Positions 18,101 through 27,592 of a DNA stretch of 64,000 nucleotides are shown here, piece by piece. The notes under the pieces are model-generated. The model did no database searches. It was given only the letters and a program-made list of their open reading frames with translations, and was not told the DNA's origin. This stretch comes from Actinacidiphila epipremni. GTDB taxonomy: Bacteria > Actinomycetota > Actinomycetes > Streptomycetales > Streptomycetaceae. Position 1 is the stretch's first letter, and each line of letters opens with the position of its first letter. The stretch is from the NCBI RefSeq assembly GCF_012034175.1, contig NZ_JAATEJ010000011.1:62001-126000 (forward strand), in the 5' to 3' direction. Both the position numbers and the translations under genes were made by a program.

Positions 18101-19539
18101 CGCGCGGCACCCTCGCGTGCCGCCGTACCGCCCAGGCCGTCCTCGGTCAGCGCCAGGGCGACGGCCTCCAGGCCGACCGACCTGGATGCCTTCACCAGCA
18201 CGACGTCACCCGGCCGCAGCTCTGCGCGCAACAGGTCGATCGCCGCCTCTGCGTCGGACACGTGCACCGACTCCTCACCCCACGAACCCTCGTTATAGGC
18301 GCCCATCTGCAGCCACGCGGCTTCCTGGCCGCCCACGCAGACGAGCTTGCTGATGTTGAGCCGGACGGCCAGCCGCCCCACCGCGTCGTGCTCGGCAAGC
18401 GCTTCTCCGCCCAGTTCGGCCATCTTTCCCAGCACCGCCCACGTCCGTCCCCCCCGGGTGTGCGCCGACCTGCCCATCGCGGCGAGTGCGCGCAGGGCCG
18501 CCCGCATGGATTCGGGGTTCGCGTTGTAGGCGTCGTTGACGACCGTCACGCCGTCGGGGCGCTCGGTCACCTCCATCCGCCAGTGCGACAACGGCTCCGA
18601 CTCGGAGAGCGCGGAGGCGATCTCCCCTGCGGGCATGCCGAGTTCACTGGCGACGGCGGCTGCGGCGAGCGCGTTCGACACGTGGTGCTCACCGTACAGG
18701 CGCAAGGTCACGTCGGCGCACCCGGTGGGTGTTCGCAGGGCGAAGACGGCCTGACCGCGGTCGTTGAGGTGCACGCCGGTGGCCCGTACGTCGGCCTGCT
18801 CGCTCTCCCCGAACAGCACGACCCTGGCCTTGGTACGGTCGGCCATCGCGCGCACCAGCGGGTCGTCGGCGTTGAGCACGGCCACGCCGCCGGCGTGCGC
18901 GTCCGGCAGCGACTCGACCATCTCGCCCTTGGCCTGGGCGATCTGCTCCTTGCCGCCGAACTCGCCGATGTGGGCGCTGCCGACGTTCAGCACCATCCCG
19001 ATCCGCGGCGGGGTGAGCCCGGTCAGGTAGGCGATGTGGCCGATTCCGCGGGCGCCCATCTCCAGCACCAGGTGCCGGGTGCCCTCGTCGGCCCGCAGCG
19101 CGGTGAGCGGCAGCCCGATCTCGTTGTTGAGCGACCCGGGGGTGTAGACGGTCGGGCCGAGGCGCTCCAGGAGCTGGGCGAGCATGTCCTTGGTGCTGGT
19201 CTTGCCGGCCGAGCCGGTGAGCGCCACCACGGTCGTGCCGAGCCGCTCGATGACGTGCCGGGCCAGCGCCCCGAGCGCGGCCTGGACGTCGTCGACGACG
19301 ATCGCGGGCACGCCGAGCGGGCGGGCCGCGAGCACCGCGACCGCGCCGGCGGCGACCGCGCCCGGCGCGAAGTCGTGCCCGTCGACGCGCTCGCCGGCGA
19401 AGGCGACGAACAGCGCGCCGGGCACGACCTCCCGGGAGTCGTGGACGACCGGCCCGGTCACCGTGAGCGCGTCGTCCGGTATGTCGTGGGTGCTCCCGCC
19501 GACCGCGCGGGCGACCTCGGCGAGGGAAAGGGGGATCAC
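18097..19539 (-). CDS. murF: UDP-MurNAc-tripeptide--D-Ala-D-Ala ligase
   Basis: 480 aa. The N-terminal domain contains [25 protein letters not shown] (partly quoted). The ATPase P-loop is [20 protein letters not shown] (about 106-125), followed by NNEIGLPLT and [14 protein letters not shown]. The C-terminal domain has [15 protein letters not shown]. It adds the D-Ala-D-Ala dipeptide to the UDP-MurNAc tripeptide. It overlaps mraY (18097-18100) and murE (19536-19539) by 4 bp each. Confidence 0.97.
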   Translation of the reverse strand: MIPLSLAEVARAVGGSTHDIPDDALTVTGPVVHDSREVVPGALFVAFAGERVDGHDFAPGAVAAGAVAVLAARPLGVPAIVVDDVQAALGALARHVIERLGTTVVALTGSAGKTSTKDMLAQLLERLGPTVYTPGSLNNEIGLPLTALRADEGTRHLVLEMGARGIGHIAYLTGLTPPRIGMVLNVGSAHIGEFGGKEQIAQAKGEMVESLPDAHAGGVAVLNADDPLVRAMADRTKARVVLFGESEQADVRATGVHLNDRGQAVFALRTPTGCADVTLRLYGEHHVSNALAAAAVASELGMPAGEIASALSESEPLSHWRMEVTERPDGVTVVNDAYNANPESMRAALRALAAMGRSAHTRGGRTWAVLGKMAELGGEALAEHDAVGRLAVRLNISKLVCVGGQEAAWLQMGAYNEGSWGEESVHVSDAEAAIDLLRAELRPGDVVLVKASRSVGLEAVALALTEDGLGGTAAREGAAR

Positions 19540-21092
19540 GATGCCTTCCGGTCCTTCTCGATCGCGGCGCGCAGCACCTCTCGGTCGTCGAACGGGCGCA
19601 CCTCACCGGCGATGTCCTGGCCCTGCTCATGGCCCTTGCCGGCGACCAGCACCACGTCGCCCGGCTGGGCCTGCGCCACCGCGGCGGCGACCGCGGCGGC
19701 CCGGTCGGGCTCGACCACGACATGGCCGCGCTGCTCGGCGGGCACCTCGGCGGCGCCGGCGAGCATGGCGCTGAGGATCGCCAGCGGGTCCTCCGAGCGC
19801 GGGTTGTCCGACGTCAGGACGGCGGTGTCGGCGAGCCTGGCCAGCGCCGCGCCCATCGGCCCACGCTTGGTGGCGTCCCGGTCGCCGCCGCAGCCCAGCA
19901 CGGCGTGGATCCGGCCGCGGGTCGTGGTGCGCAGCGCCCGCAGCACCGACTCGACGGCGTCCGTCTTGTGCGCGTAGTCCACGACGGCCAGATACGGCTG
20001 CCCGGCGTCCACCCGCTCCAGCCGCCCGGGCACCCCCGGCACCGCCGCGACGCCCTCGGCGGCGGTGTGCGGGTCGAGCCCGGCGGCGGCCAGCGCGGTG
20101 ATCGCGGCGAGGGTGTTGGCGACGTTGAAGGGCCCGGGCAGCGGCGCGGTCGCGGCGAACCGCTCGCCCTTGGGGCCGACGACGGTGAAGGTGCTGGTCA
20201 TCAGGTCGGCCCGGACGTCCTCGGCGCGCCAGTCGGCGTCCAGGCTGCCCTGCGCGGAGTACGTCACGAGCGGCACGGTGGCCTCGGCGACCAGCCGGCG
20301 GCCGTACGCGTCGTCGAGGTTGACCACGCCGAGGCGGCTGCGGCGCGGGGTGAACAGCTGCGCCTTGGCCTGGAAGTAGTCCTCCATGCCGGAGTGGAAC
20401 TCCATGTGCTCCGGGCTGAGGTTGGTGAAGACGGCGACGTCGAAGACCGCGCCGTCCACCCGGCCGAGGACCAGGGCGTGGCTGGAGACCTCCATGACGA
20501 CCGCGCCGACACCGCGTTCGCGCATCACCGCGAACAGCGCCTGGAGGTCGGTGGCCTCCGGGGTGGTGCGCTCGCTCTTGACGCGCTCCTCGCCGATCCG
20601 GGTCTCGACGGTGCCGATGAGCCCGGTGGGGGCGTGGACAGCGGCCCGCAGCCCGCCGTCGACGAGGTAGGACGTGGTGGTCTTGCCGGAGGTGCCGGTG
20701 ATGCCGATCCGCAAGGTGGTGTCGCCGGGCGCGCCGTAGACGGCGGCGGCCAGGCCGCCCATCACGGCCCGGGGGTCGGGGACGGCCAGCACGGGCAGCC
20801 CGGTGGCGGCGGCGCGCTCGGCGCCCGCGGGGTCGGTCAGTACGGCTGCGGCGCCCGCCTGCGCGGCCTGTGCGGCGAAGTCGGCGCCGTGGAAGCGGGC
20901 GCCGGGGAGGGCCGCGTACAGGTCGCCGGGGCGGACCGCGCGCGAGTCGTGGGTGATGCCGGTGACCGCGGTGTCACCGCCGGGGTCCGGCACGTCGAGC
21001 CGCCGGGCGAGGTCCGCCAGCGGTGTGGGGCGGACCCGCGACGGGCGCGGTGCGCCCGGGGGGCTGAGGGTGGCTTGATCAGGGTTGGGCAC
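19536..21092 (-). CDS. murE: UDP-MurNAc-dipeptide--diaminopimelate ligase
   Basis: 518 aa. The P-loop is IGITGTSGKTTTSYLVDGGL (about 133-152), with TTPEATDLQALFA and EVSSHALVLGRVDG following. SDNPRSEDPLAIL (about 432) carries the DNPR motif that marks diaminopimelate-adding MurE rather than lysine-adding enzymes; Streptomyces use LL-DAP. The start is GTG 21092 (VPNPDQATL). The frame remains open further upstream but that region is the 119-bp gap and ftsI in another frame. It overlaps murF by 4 bp. Confidence 0.96.
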   Translation of the reverse strand: MPNPDQATLSPPGAPRPSRVRPTPLADLARRLDVPDPGGDTAVTGITHDSRAVRPGDLYAALPGARFHGADFAAQAAQAGAAAVLTDPAGAERAAATGLPVLAVPDPRAVMGGLAAAVYGAPGDTTLRIGITGTSGKTTTSYLVDGGLRAAVHAPTGLIGTVETRIGEERVKSERTTPEATDLQALFAVMRERGVGAVVMEVSSHALVLGRVDGAVFDVAVFTNLSPEHMEFHSGMEDYFQAKAQLFTPRRSRLGVVNLDDAYGRRLVAEATVPLVTYSAQGSLDADWRAEDVRADLMTSTFTVVGPKGERFAATAPLPGPFNVANTLAAITALAAAGLDPHTAAEGVAAVPGVPGRLERVDAGQPYLAVVDYAHKTDAVESVLRALRTTTRGRIHAVLGCGGDRDATKRGPMGAALARLADTAVLTSDNPRSEDPLAILSAMLAGAAEVPAEQRGHVVVEPDRAAAVAAAVAQAQPGDVVLVAGKGHEQGQDIAGEVRPFDDREVLRAAIEKDRKAS

Positions 21093-21211
21093 GGCGGTGA
21101 GGTTACCGGCCCGGCCGGGCTCCGGGCCAAAACGGGCCGGGCGCGGGCGCCGCGGGTCGCGGGTGCCGTGGGGTGGGCGGCCGTGCTGGTCACGGTCGGT
21201 GCGTGGCATGA

Positions 21212-23131
21212 TCACCGTGCCTTCGTGCCCGCCGGGCCGGCCGCGGGCGCGGCGGGCTCGGACGGGTCGTAGTCGACCGGCAGCTTCGGCGCGGGCGCGC
21301 CGGAGGGCGGCACCCGGAGCGTCTTGAGGGCGAACTGCATGACCTGCTTGAAGACCGGTCCGCAGATGGAGCCGCCGTAGTAGCTGCCCTTGGTCGGGTT
21401 CTGGATGACGCAGGAGATGGTGACGCGCGGGTCGTCCGCGGGGGCGAAGCCCATGAAGGAGGCGGTGTAGCCCTTGTACGTGCCGGTTTTCGGGTCCACC
21501 CGGTTGGCCGTACCGGTCTTGCCCGCGACGCGGTATCCGTCGATGCGGGCGTTGATGCCGGTGCCCTGCTCGCTGCCGACCACCGACTCCAGCATCTGCG
21601 CCAGCGTCGTAGCGGTCCTGGCGCTGACCACCCGGGTCTTCTTCGGCGCCGGGGCCGGGACGAAGCGGCCGTCGGGGCCGGTGACCCCGCGGATGAGGCT
21701 GGGCTGGACGCGGACGCCGCCGTTGGCGACGGTGGCGTAGACGGAGGTGGCCTGCAGGGCGTTGAGGGACAGGCCCTGGCCGAAGGGGATCGTGTACTGC
21801 TGCGAGGCGTTCCAGTCCTGCGGCTTGGCGAGGATGCCGGGGGTCTCGCCGGGGAAGCCGATGCCGGTGGGGTCGCCGATGCCGAACTTCTTCAGGTAGG
21901 AGTAGAGGACCTGGTTGGCCTGGGCCTGGGTCTTGCCGAGCTGCCCGGTGGCCTCGATGGTGCCGATGTTGCTGGACTTGGCCAGGACGCCGTTGAGGGT
22001 CAGGTACCAGGTGCCGTGGTCGACGTCGTCGTGGAAGATCCGGTCGGCGCGCGGCAGGGTGCCGGGCACGACGACGTGGGTGGTGGGGGTCGCGGTGCCG
22101 GTGTCGATGATCGCGGCCATCGACATGAGCTTGCTGACGCTGCCGGGTTCGTACGCGTCCTGCATCGCGGCGTTGCCGAGGGCGGCGGGGTCGGCGTGCG
22201 AGAGGTCGCCGGGGTCGAAGCCGGGGGCGTCGGCCATGGCGAGCACCTGGCCGGTGCGGTTGTCCATGACGATGACGTAGCCGCGGTCGGCCTTGGACTT
22301 CGCGACCTGGGCGCTGATGGCGCTCTGGGCGGCCCACTGGATGTCACGGTCGAGGGTCAGCTCGACGTCGGAGCCGGGGACGGCGGGCTGCTGCTGGACG
22401 CCGGCGGTGGGGACCTGGCGGCCGTTGGACTGGGCGTAGCGGATCTTGCCGTTCTTGCCGGCGAGCTGCTTGTCGAACATCGACTCCAGGCCGCCGCCGC
22501 CCTTGCCCTGGCTGTCGACGAAGCCGAGCACACCGGCGGCGAGGTCACCGCCGGGGTAGACGCGCTTGGTGTGCTGCTCGTCGAAGACGCCGGCCAGGAC
22601 GTTGGCGCCGGGGTCCTTGACGGCCTTGGCGGCGAGTGCCTTCTTCAGGTCGGAGATCTGGCTCCACACCTGGGGCGACTGCTGGCGGGCGATGATCTGG
22701 TAGCGCGAGTTCGGCGTCGAGAGCTGCCGGGCGATGGTGGTGGCGTCGCCGCCGACGATCGGGGCGAGCAACTCGGCTGCGCGGGCCGGGGCGTCCTTCG
22801 TCTTGGCCTGGGCCGGGGTGAACAGGTAGGGGTCGGCGGTGATGTCGTACGCGTCCACGGTCGTCGCGAGGGCGACGCCGTCCCGGTCGGTGATCGTGCC
22901 TCTGTCCGCCGTGACGTCGTGGGTGACCCAGCGGTTGACGGCGGCCTTGGCGCTGTACGCGGACGCGTCCACCGCCTGCACTTGCAGGAGCCGCACGACG
23001 AAGATGCCCATCACGAGGGTGAGTGCGACGCCGACGAGCCGCAACCTCGGCCGTGGCCGCCCGAGCCGCACGACGCGCTGCGCCTGCCTCTGCCGCGGAG
23101 CCCGCCCCCCTTGCGCCCGAGGCCGCCGCAT
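21212..23131 (-). CDS. ftsI: class B penicillin-binding protein FtsI (septal transpeptidase)
   Basis: About 639 aa, bitopic. A short basic N-terminus and one membrane helix (LVGVALTLVMGIFVVRLLQV) precede the PBP dimerisation domain (TADRGTITDRDGVALATT). The transpeptidase domain has SxxK in YEPGSVSKLMSM, SxN in KSSNIGT and KTG in RVAGKTGTANRV. It crosslinks septal peptidoglycan as FtsW's partner. ATG 23131 is preferred because GGAGAGGGG lies just upstream; a GTG at 23149 would add six residues. It is separated from ftsL by a repeat block rather than the usual short gap. Confidence 0.95.
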   Translation of the reverse strand: MRRPRAQGGRAPRQRQAQRVVRLGRPRPRLRLVGVALTLVMGIFVVRLLQVQAVDASAYSAKAAVNRWVTHDVTADRGTITDRDGVALATTVDAYDITADPYLFTPAQAKTKDAPARAAELLAPIVGGDATTIARQLSTPNSRYQIIARQQSPQVWSQISDLKKALAAKAVKDPGANVLAGVFDEQHTKRVYPGGDLAAGVLGFVDSQGKGGGGLESMFDKQLAGKNGKIRYAQSNGRQVPTAGVQQQPAVPGSDVELTLDRDIQWAAQSAISAQVAKSKADRGYVIVMDNRTGQVLAMADAPGFDPGDLSHADPAALGNAAMQDAYEPGSVSKLMSMAAIIDTGTATPTTHVVVPGTLPRADRIFHDDVDHGTWYLTLNGVLAKSSNIGTIEATGQLGKTQAQANQVLYSYLKKFGIGDPTGIGFPGETPGILAKPQDWNASQQYTIPFGQGLSLNALQATSVYATVANGGVRVQPSLIRGVTGPDGRFVPAPAPKKTRVVSARTATTLAQMLESVVGSEQGTGINARIDGYRVAGKTGTANRVDPKTGTYKGYTASFMGFAPADDPRVTISCVIQNPTKGSYYGGSICGPVFKQVMQFALKTLRVPPSGAPAPKLPVDYDPSEPAAPAAGPAGTKAR

Positions 23132-23149
23132 CCCCTCTCCGCTCACCAC

Positions 23150-23520
23150 GCACCCCCGAGCGCCTCTACGCTCCGGGCTGCCCCGTCCTGCAGTCGCGCG
23201 ACCTTCCGCCAGTTCATGGCTTGTCGCGCAGTTCCCCGCGCCCCTGAAAAACGCGAACCCTCACGCGCAAGCGCAGCCCGAAAAGGCGCACGTCTGCGCA
23301 GCACGTCGCCCCCCAGCGGCGCGTGGGGGTACCTCCCAGGCGAAGCTCTGGGGGAGAACGGAGCGAGCAACCCACCGGCGACGGAAGATCGCGCGACAGC
23401 AGAACGAGGCAGCCCGGCGCGCAGGGGCGCGGGGAACTGCGCGACAAGCCCACCACGGGCGGACGGTCGCGCGGTCACAGGACGGGGCAGCCCGGGGCGA
23501 CGGGTCAGGGGCAGAAGCAT
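23150..23520. repeat. modular intergenic repeat block between ftsL and ftsI
   Basis: No gene is supported in this stretch. It holds a perfect 29-bp inverted pair: 23218-23246 and 23422-23450 (core GGGGCGCGGGGAACTGCGCG), separated by 175 nt. Between them is a second module (23321-23367) containing GGCGAAGCTCTGGGGGAGAA. Each module is followed by a related tail: an ACAAGCC- or GCAACC-like start, a GCGGACGGTCGCGCGG-like middle, and GGCAGCCCGG. The same modules recur at 31540-31615 and 43921-44413. The open frames crossing it look spurious. Confidence 0.85.
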
Positions 23521-23522
23521 GG

Positions 23523-23987
23523 TCACCTGCCGGTCGGAGGAGCGGTCGTCGGGGTCGCCGGGGTGGTCCCCGGCGGGGTGGTCGGGGGCGGCGTGGTGGC
23601 CGGCGGGGTGGAGGGGCTCGCCGACGAGGCGGTGGGCTTGGGGCTCGGCGGGGGCGGCGGGGCCGTGGCCCGCTGCGGCGTGCCGAGGACAGAGCCGTCC
23701 GGCGCGAGGAACGCCGGGTTCCCGCCGGGAACCATCCCGAGCTCCCGCGCCCGGCTCTCCAGAGAGCCGGGCGCCCCGTACTGGTCGACCTCCTGCTGAA
23801 GCTGCTGCTGCTCGTCCGTATACCCCGTGGTCTCCTTCTGCAGCTTGTTGAGCTGGAACGAGTCACGGTTGACCGCCGCGTTGAGCAGCAGCAGCGAGAT
23901 CAGGCCACCGGCGAGCAGGGTCACGACGAGGATGACGAACGGCGTACGCGCGGCGGTTGCGCCGCCCGCCCTGCGGACCGGGCTCAT
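23523..23987 (-). CDS. ftsL: FtsL-like divisome protein
   Basis: 154 aa, small bitopic protein. Membrane helix [21 protein letters not shown] (about 15-35) is followed by an extracytoplasmic coiled coil ([20 protein letters not shown] and on, about 43-70). The [18 protein letters not shown] segment is typical of actinobacterial FtsL. The last 50 residues are a Pro/Thr/Ser-rich tail. Position between rsmH and ftsI and the fold support FtsL. It overlaps rsmH by 4 bp (23984-23987). The repeat block begins immediately after its stop. Confidence 0.85.
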   Translation of the reverse strand: MSPVRRAGGATAARTPFVILVVTLLAGGLISLLLLNAAVNRDSFQLNKLQKETTGYTDEQQQLQQEVDQYGAPGSLESRARELGMVPGGNPAFLAPDGSVLGTPQRATAPPPPPSPKPTASSASPSTPPATTPPPTTPPGTTPATPTTAPPTGR

Positions 23988-24961
23988 ACCGCCTCCTCGC
24001 GGATGCGTTCCGCGCCCCGCAGCCGCGCCGGCGCGGCCCTGCGGTTCTCAGCCACCTCGTCCTCGCCGGGCAGCTCCGCCCCGCGGGTGAGCAGCTTCAG
24101 CCGCGGCTGGTAGCGCTCGGGCACCACGGGCAGCCCCGGCGGAGCCGTACTGCTCGCGCCGGCCGCGAAGACCTGCTTGACCAGCCGGTCCTCCAGCGAG
24201 TGGTAGGAGAGCACCGCGATCCGGCCGGCCACGGCCAGCGCGCCGACCGCCGCCGGGATCGCCCGCTCCAGGACGGCCAGCTCCCCGTTGACCTCGATCC
24301 GCAGCGCCTGGAACGTACGCTTCGCGGGGTTGCCGCCGGTGCGCTTGGCGGCCTGCGGCAGCGCGTCCCGGATGAGCTCGACGAGCCGCGCGCTGGTCGT
24401 GAACGGCTCGCGCTCGCGCTCCCGTACGACCGCGTCGACGATTTTGCGGGCGAACTTCTCCTCGCCGTACGTGCGCAGGATCCGCACCAGCTCGCCGGGC
24501 GGGTAGGTGTTGAGGACCTCGGCCGCGCTCATCCCGGTCGTCTGGTCCATCCGCATGTCCAGCGGCGCGTCCTGCGCGTACGCGAAGCCGCGCTCGGCCT
24601 CGTCGAGCTGCATGGAGGACACGCCCAGGTCGAACAGCACGCCCTGCACGCGCGGGATGGACAGCGACGCCAGCACGTCGGGCAGCTCGTCGTAGACGGC
24701 GTGGACGAGCGTGGCGCGGTCGCCGAACGGGGCGAGGCGCTGCGCGGAGAGCTTGAGCGCCTCGGGGTCGCGGTCCAGGGCGACCAGCCGGGCGGCGGGG
24801 AATGTGCTCAGCAGGGCCTCGCTGTGCCCGCCGAGGCCGAGCGTGGCGTCCACGACGACCGCGCCGGGCTCGGCGAGCGCGGGCGCGAGCAGGTCGAGGC
24901 AGCGCCGCAGCATCACCGGGACGTGCCGCGGCGGTGGCGGCTGCGGGGTGGTGTCGCTCAT
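23984..24961 (-). CDS. rsmH: 16S rRNA (cytosine1402-N4)-methyltransferase
   Basis: 325 aa. SAM-binding blocks [20 protein letters not shown] and [11 protein letters not shown] are followed by [20 protein letters not shown]. Further family motifs are [29 protein letters not shown] and [17 protein letters not shown]. The protein methylates N4 of C1402 in the ribosomal P site. ATG 24961 was chosen because [18 protein letters not shown] begins the family domain; the extra upstream frame is Pro/Arg-rich. It is the second gene of the division cluster. Confidence 0.96.
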   Translation of the reverse strand: MSDTTPQPPPPRHVPVMLRRCLDLLAPALAEPGAVVVDATLGLGGHSEALLSTFPAARLVALDRDPEALKLSAQRLAPFGDRATLVHAVYDELPDVLASLSIPRVQGVLFDLGVSSMQLDEAERGFAYAQDAPLDMRMDQTTGMSAAEVLNTYPPGELVRILRTYGEEKFARKIVDAVVREREREPFTTSARLVELIRDALPQAAKRTGGNPAKRTFQALRIEVNGELAVLERAIPAAVGALAVAGRIAVLSYHSLEDRLVKQVFAAGASSTAPPGLPVVPERYQPRLKLLTRGAELPGEDEVAENRRAAPARLRGAERIREEAV

Positions 24962-25074
24962 GGGGCCGGCCCTTCTCGGACGGTGCGGGCGCGCGGCCGG
25001 TCCCGGGAGGACCGCGGCCGGCGCCGGGGGTGGACGTAGAACCTGGTCCCCGCCCGCTCGGCAGAAACGTTCCC

Positions 25075-25098
25075 CTGGCACCGGGGAAGTGGTGCCAG
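25075..25098 (-). terminator. hairpin between mraZ and rsmH
   Basis: A perfect 8-bp stem (CTGGCACC at 25075-25082 with GGTGCCAG at 25091-25098) and 8-nt loop in the 222-bp gap. No U-tract follows, so attenuation or RNA processing is as likely as full termination. Confidence 0.4.
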
Positions 25099-25183
25099 CC
25101 GAACCGTGGAGCGGGAGGAGGCCGAGCCGTACGTCCGCGCGGGTGAGGACGGGTGAAGGGGTGCGCGCGGGGCAGGTCCGCGC

Positions 25184-25615
25184 TCACAGTAATCCGGGCG
25201 GGACCTCCTGTGACAGCGCCGAAAAGGTGTCCTCCTGGGCGGCCAGGTACTCCGTCCAGGCGGTCGCCGACCAGATCTCCACCCGGGTGTTGGCCCCGAT
25301 GACCGCGCAGTCGCGCACCAGTCCGGCGTATTCGCGCAGCGGCTGCGGCACGGTGACCCGGCCCTGCTTGTCGGGGACCTCGTCGTGCGCGCCGGCGAAC
25401 AGCACCCGCAGGTAATCCCGCGCGGAACGCGAGGTCAGGGGCGCCGCCGACAGATGCTCGGTGGCCGCCCGGAAGCCCTCCAGCGGCCACACGCACAGGC
25501 AGCGCTCCTGCCCGCGGGTGATCACCAGGCCGTCGGCCAGCGGCTCGCGGAACCGGGCGGGCAGCACCAGCCGGTGCTTGTCGTCCAGGCGCGGGGTGTA
25601 CGTCCCGAGGAACAT
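25184..25615 (-). CDS. mraZ: MraZ, transcriptional regulator at the head of the division cluster
   Basis: 143 aa with two tandem AbrB-like half-domains. The first holds [17 protein letters not shown] (about 7-23), the second [17 protein letters not shown] (about 83-99). Both show the family's DxxxR signature. MraZ forms a ring-shaped oligomer that binds direct repeats and usually represses its own operon. ATG 25615 is supported by GGAGGT 5 nt upstream; longer in-frame starts would run through the promoter. Four GTGGnG repeats are visible just upstream. Confidence 0.96.
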   Translation of the reverse strand: MFLGTYTPRLDDKHRLVLPARFREPLADGLVITRGQERCLCVWPLEGFRAATEHLSAAPLTSRSARDYLRVLFAGAHDEVPDKQGRVTVPQPLREYAGLVRDCAVIGANTRVEIWSATAWTEYLAAQEDTFSALSQEVPPGLL

Positions 25616-25651
25616 CGCACCTCCCGCAGACGCTTTCCGGACGGCCCGGGG

Positions 25652-25693
25652 CACCACTTCGCGCCACTTTACTCCACCATGCCCCACGGTCAA
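25652..25693 (-). promoter_or_regulatory. mraZ promoter with four MraZ-type operator repeats
   Basis: On the minus strand, TTGACC (25688-25693), a 16-nt spacer and TAAAGT (25666-25671) form the promoter. Over it lie four hexamers of the form GTGGnG: GTGGGG (25682-25687), GTGGAG (25672-25677), GTGGCG (25662-25667) and GTGGTG (25652-25657). They are spaced exactly 10 bp apart with 4-nt spacers. This is the expected geometry for MraZ binding; two hexamers lie in the -35/-10 spacer, predicting autorepression. Confidence 0.85.
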
Positions 25694-25841
25694 CGGCGGC
25701 GCGGCGCGGGCGCGTCACCCTGCCGAGCGACCCCCGGCGCACCGCGCGGACACGTGTGGGTTACGTCACACGCCACTGGAATGGCGGCGGATTCCGCCGT
25801 TTCGTCGGAACTCACAACAGGTCGTGCGGGGGTGCGGGCCT

Positions 25842-25847
25842 TACCGT
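25842..25847 (+). promoter_or_regulatory. candidate -10 box of the carbonic anhydrase gene (leaderless)
   Basis: TACCGT ends 6 nt before ATG 25854 and no Shine-Dalgarno is present. A -35 was not recognised. Confidence 0.35.
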
Positions 25848-25853
25848 CGAGAC

Positions 25854-26435
25854 ATGTCGATATCTGCTGGATCCTCGGGATCCGACGTATCCCCCGCCCC
25901 CGGCGGTCCGGCCGAGCCCGCGGGAGCCGGCGTCACGGCCACCGCCTCGGTCACCGACCGGCTCGTCCAGGCCAACGAGGAGTACGCCGCCGCCTTCGAG
26001 GACCCGGGCATGGACGCCCGCCCGGTCCTCCAGGTCGCCGTGGTCGCCTGCATGGACGCCCGTATCGACCTGCACAAGGCGCTCGGCCTGGCGCTGGGCG
26101 ACTGCCACACCATCCGCAACGCCGGCGGCATCGTCACCGACGACACGATCCGCTCACTGGCCATCAGCCAGCGGGCGCTCGGCACCCGTTCGGTCGTGCT
26201 GATCCACCACACCGGCTGCGGCATGGAGACCATCACCGAGGACTTCCGTGCCGAGCTGGAGGCGGAGGTCGGCCAGCGCCCGACATGGGCGGTGGAGTCC
26301 TTCACCGATGTCGACCAGGACGTCCGGCAGTCGATGGCGCGGGTGCGGACCTCCCCGTTCCTGCGCCACACCGACGACGTCCGGGGTTTTGTCTTCGACG
26401 TGCACACCGGCCGGCTGCGGGAAATCACGAATTAA
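25854..26435 (+). CDS. beta-carbonic anhydrase
   Basis: 193 aa, cytoplasmic. Zinc ligands are the Cys and Asp of VVACMDARIDLHKALG (about 62-77) and the His-Cys of LIHHTGCGMETI (about 117-128). HTIRNAGGIVTDDTIRSL is also conserved. The compact length and MDAR motif match the small beta-class clade of Mycobacterium Rv1284 and Streptomyces homologues. The reaction is interconversion of CO2 and bicarbonate. The ATG at 25854 starts MSISAGSSGS; the open frame extends further upstream into the mraZ promoter, where initiation is unlikely. It is divergent from mraZ. Confidence 0.93.
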   Translation: MSISAGSSGSDVSPAPGGPAEPAGAGVTATASVTDRLVQANEEYAAAFEDPGMDARPVLQVAVVACMDARIDLHKALGLALGDCHTIRNAGGIVTDDTIRSLAISQRALGTRSVVLIHHTGCGMETITEDFRAELEAEVGQRPTWAVESFTDVDQDVRQSMARVRTSPFLRHTDDVRGFVFDVHTGRLREITN

Positions 26436-26584
26436 TAACGGCAGCCGAGTGACGACGGGCGCCGCGTAAGGGAAGAATGCAGGGTGCGGACACCGCTCTC
26501 CGGCGACGGCGGGCGGTGGCGCACTTCGGGGAGGGCCGGTCCAGGGATGACCGTGTCCCGCGGAACATGGCCTAGGAGCACCGG

Positions 26585-27591
<1,007 letters not shown>

Positions 27592-27592
<1 letters not shown>

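Noticed and set aside
15588..18110. A single 840-codon frame covering mraY and murD
   Set aside because: The upstream half is an out-of-frame reading of mraY; MurD starts at the GTGA overlap at 17039.
19536..22337. Extended murE frame running into ftsI
   Set aside because: The Mur ligase begins at GTG 21092; upstream residues are a shadow of ftsI.
23161..23526. Frames across the ftsL-ftsI gap
   Set aside because: They follow the repeat modules, lack ribosome sites and do not resemble known proteins.
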